From positions 2,170,001 through 2,234,000 of the forward strand of contig NZ_CP013189.1 in NCBI RefSeq assembly GCF_001444425.1: DNA of 64,000 bases, given 5' to 3'. This stretch comes from Pseudohongiella spirulinae (GTDB taxonomy: Bacteria; Pseudomonadota; Gammaproteobacteria; Pseudomonadales; Pseudohongiellaceae). This document shows positions 62,357-64,000 of the stretch, one piece after another. The translations under genes and the position numbers were made by a program. Position 1 is the first letter of the stretch; the number at the start of each line of letters is the position of its first letter. The notes under the pieces were generated by a model. It made no database searches. It saw only the letters and a program-made list of their open reading frames with translations, and was not told the DNA's origin.

Positions 62357-63985
62357 TCAGGGACTTCTGAACAATCCTCTCAGACCCTTCATCAGGCTAC
62401 CGGTGCGACTGGCCGCCACGACCGGATCAGCTGTCGCAGCAGCACTGTCGAGCTCGGCTGACTCAGCGTCGGTCGCCAGTGACAGACTCTTATCTTCCAT
62501 TTTCACGATTCGCGGCGCATCTTCGCCGTCAGCAAAGCTCAATCGGTTATTCTTCTCCTGGAATTCGAGCATTTCAAAGCAGATTTTCTCGAACTCATCC
62601 TGCGGGAGGAGATCCGGACGCTCCTGGAGATTCAGGAAGAATCGACGATTCATGGAACCAGACAGGTAGTGCAGATTCTTCTTGTCCTTGATCAACAGAC
62701 CTTCCCGCTCAGCCAATTCGTACAACGGCGTACCACGCAATGGAATGTAGTTAAAAAAGAAGAAAAACTCCGGAGCAATGCGCTTGTTCAGTTCAAGTGT
62801 CTGGCGCATGTTCTCCGCTGTTTCCAGTGGCATACCAACGATATTAAATGTCAGGCGATTGATGCCTGCTTTTTTGCAATTCTCTGCCGCATCGATCACT
62901 TGCTGATTGGTCATTTTTCGGCCCAGCATGGTGCTGCGATAGGTCTCATCACCACTTTCAATGCCAAACCAGATAGTGTGACATCCAGCCGCAGCGGCTT
63001 TTTCGCAGAACTTTTCATTCATCACTTCAACGCGCGAATTGATCGAGAAGGGCAGGCCCACTTGATCCTGATAAAGCTCAAAAAAAGCATTCACAAACTT
63101 GAGGTTGGACAGGAACAGCTCATCCCAGAACTCAAAATATCCGGCGCCATATTTATCACGCAGGCGGATCAGCTCATCCACCATGGCCTGCGGTTCGTAC
63201 TTGCGAAGAAACTCTTTTTTGTTTTTCCAGCCTTCCAGCAAAGGAGTATTGCAGCAATAGGTGCACCGATAGGGACAACCCCGCCCGGTCATGACCGGCA
63301 GCACCAGTTTTTCCTTGGGTCCGAAAATCGATGTATTGACGTTCTGAAAACCATCTTCCTTTTCAAAGATGTCGTAGTCCGGGAAAGGCAAAGCCGCCAG
63401 GTCGCCGATCTGATGAGCGTCGGTTTCAAACACAGAGCCATCGGCCATGGTCTCCCACATACCATCAACCGGACCATCTTTACTGCCGCGCAGAAACTGC
63501 ACCAGGTTGCCCATGGCATACTCACCATCGCCGGTGCAGATAAAGTCGATATCGGGGTTCTCAATAGTCTGCTGTTGCGACAACATGGCCTGATAACCGC
63601 CCACACAGATCGCTGTTTCGGGAAGCCGCCGCTTTAGTTCGGAAAAATATGGCAGCATCGGGAACCAATGCGGACTCATCACCGAGAACGCCACAATGTC
63701 CGGTTTGATTTCGGCAATGGATGCTGCAAAGTTCTCCGGCGAATACGCCTGTTCATCGCGCAGAATCAGTATAGGCTTAAGGATAACCTCAACCCACGGA
63801 AAATCACGTTTCAGGTAAGCTGAAATGCTGGCCAGCGGCATGGCGACCTCATTTCCATCGGGCGAGTAAAAACTCAGCACCAGCTTTAACTTGCGGCCCG
63901 CTGCCTTACCGTGCCAGCGCGACAGTTCCTGTGGATAGACAGGACGCTCGCGACTGACAGCAATTACATCCGCGACTGAAGTCAT
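62357..63985 (-). CDS. B12-binding domain radical SAM protein
   Basis: A 542-residue class B-type radical SAM enzyme. Residues about 30-180 are a cobalamin-binding Rossmann part (DIVAFSVMSPHWFPML, ICVGGYQAMLSQ); from about 220 the radical SAM core has GCPYRCTYCC, the CxxxCxxC cluster site. Then EFWDELFLSN, GIESGDETYRS and FNIVGMPLETAENM follow. The C-terminal tail is polar and Ala-rich. The substrate is not known from the window; methyl transfer to unreactive carbon is typical of the class. GAGGAG precedes the start near the right edge. Confidence 0.9.
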   Translation of the reverse strand: MTSVADVIAVSRERPVYPQELSRWHGKAAGRKLKLVLSFYSPDGNEVAMPLASISAYLKRDFPWVEVILKPILILRDEQAYSPENFAASIAEIKPDIVAFSVMSPHWFPMLPYFSELKRRLPETAICVGGYQAMLSQQQTIENPDIDFICTGDGEYAMGNLVQFLRGSKDGPVDGMWETMADGSVFETDAHQIGDLAALPFPDYDIFEKEDGFQNVNTSIFGPKEKLVLPVMTGRGCPYRCTYCCNTPLLEGWKNKKEFLRKYEPQAMVDELIRLRDKYGAGYFEFWDELFLSNLKFVNAFFELYQDQVGLPFSINSRVEVMNEKFCEKAAAAGCHTIWFGIESGDETYRSTMLGRKMTNQQVIDAAENCKKAGINRLTFNIVGMPLETAENMRQTLELNKRIAPEFFFFFNYIPLRGTPLYELAEREGLLIKDKKNLHYLSGSMNRRFFLNLQERPDLLPQDEFEKICFEMLEFQEKNNRLSFADGEDAPRIVKMEDKSLSLATDAESAELDSAAATADPVVAASRTGSLMKGLRGLFRSP

Positions 63986-64000
63986 ATACTCCTCTCGGTT

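Overview
The window reads as chromosome of a Gram-negative gammaproteobacterium with a polar-type, sigma54-dependent flagellum, many TonB-dependent receptors and moderate G+C. FlaG beside flagellin, the flgN-flgM-flgA / cheV-cheR / flgBCDEFGHIJKL order, RdgC, TrmJ and DUF2970 fit the marine relatives of Pseudomonas, Vibrio and Cellvibrio. The genus cannot be fixed from sequence alone.

Layout. (1) 1-22713 is a flagellar and chemotaxis block: fliD (cut by the left edge), a secreted protein of unknown role, flaG, a large flagellin gene fliC, a FliT-like chaperone, the operon flgB-flgL on the minus strand, cheR and cheV, then flgA, flgM, flgN and a PilZ (YcgR-like) c-di-GMP receptor on the plus strand. 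The control logic can be read directly. Good sigma54 sites lie before fliD, flgB and flgA, a near-consensus sigma28 site lies before flgM, and a sigma28-like -10 facing cheV overlaps the flgA sigma54 site. (2) 22670-32700 is housekeeping and accessory: two glycosyltransferases, a thioesterase, tRNA-Arg(CCT) followed by an inverted partial copy of its own 3' end, a cupin, a VanX-like dipeptidase, an S4 protein, a DUF1275 protein, a frameshifted TRIC-family gene, a PEP-synthase-like protein behind a degenerate RecA/KaiC domain, and gdhA. (3) 32862-42524 holds an RND pump with its adaptor, rdgC, a short transcription unit that may be an sRNA or small ORF, an MFS transporter and two c-di-GMP enzymes. 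(4) 42634-53549 holds three tandem paralogous TonB-dependent receptors of about 1150 residues, sharing promoter layout. (5) 53874-63985 holds an inner-membrane protein, YgiQ, Tex, TrmJ, a SuhB homologue that has lost most catalytic metal ligands, a MATE exporter and a B12-binding radical SAM enzyme.

How it works together. Class-2 flagellar genes (rod, hook, cap, flgA) appear to be driven by RpoN with an enhancer-binding protein whose gene is not in the window. The repeated GCGGCAA / TTGCCGC elements upstream of flgB and fliD are candidate enhancer sites. flgM has its own FliA promoter, giving the usual late feedback. The PilZ, EAL and EAL-CBS-GGDEF proteins indicate c-di-GMP control of motility. 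The main candidates for new biology are the receptor triplication with shared promoter and leader architecture, the overlapping sigma54/sigma28 hub at cheV-flgA, spread of a flagellin-IN-like module through FliC, FlgE and FlgK, the apparently inactive SuhB, and the KaiC-like/PEP-synthase-like fusion next to gdhA.
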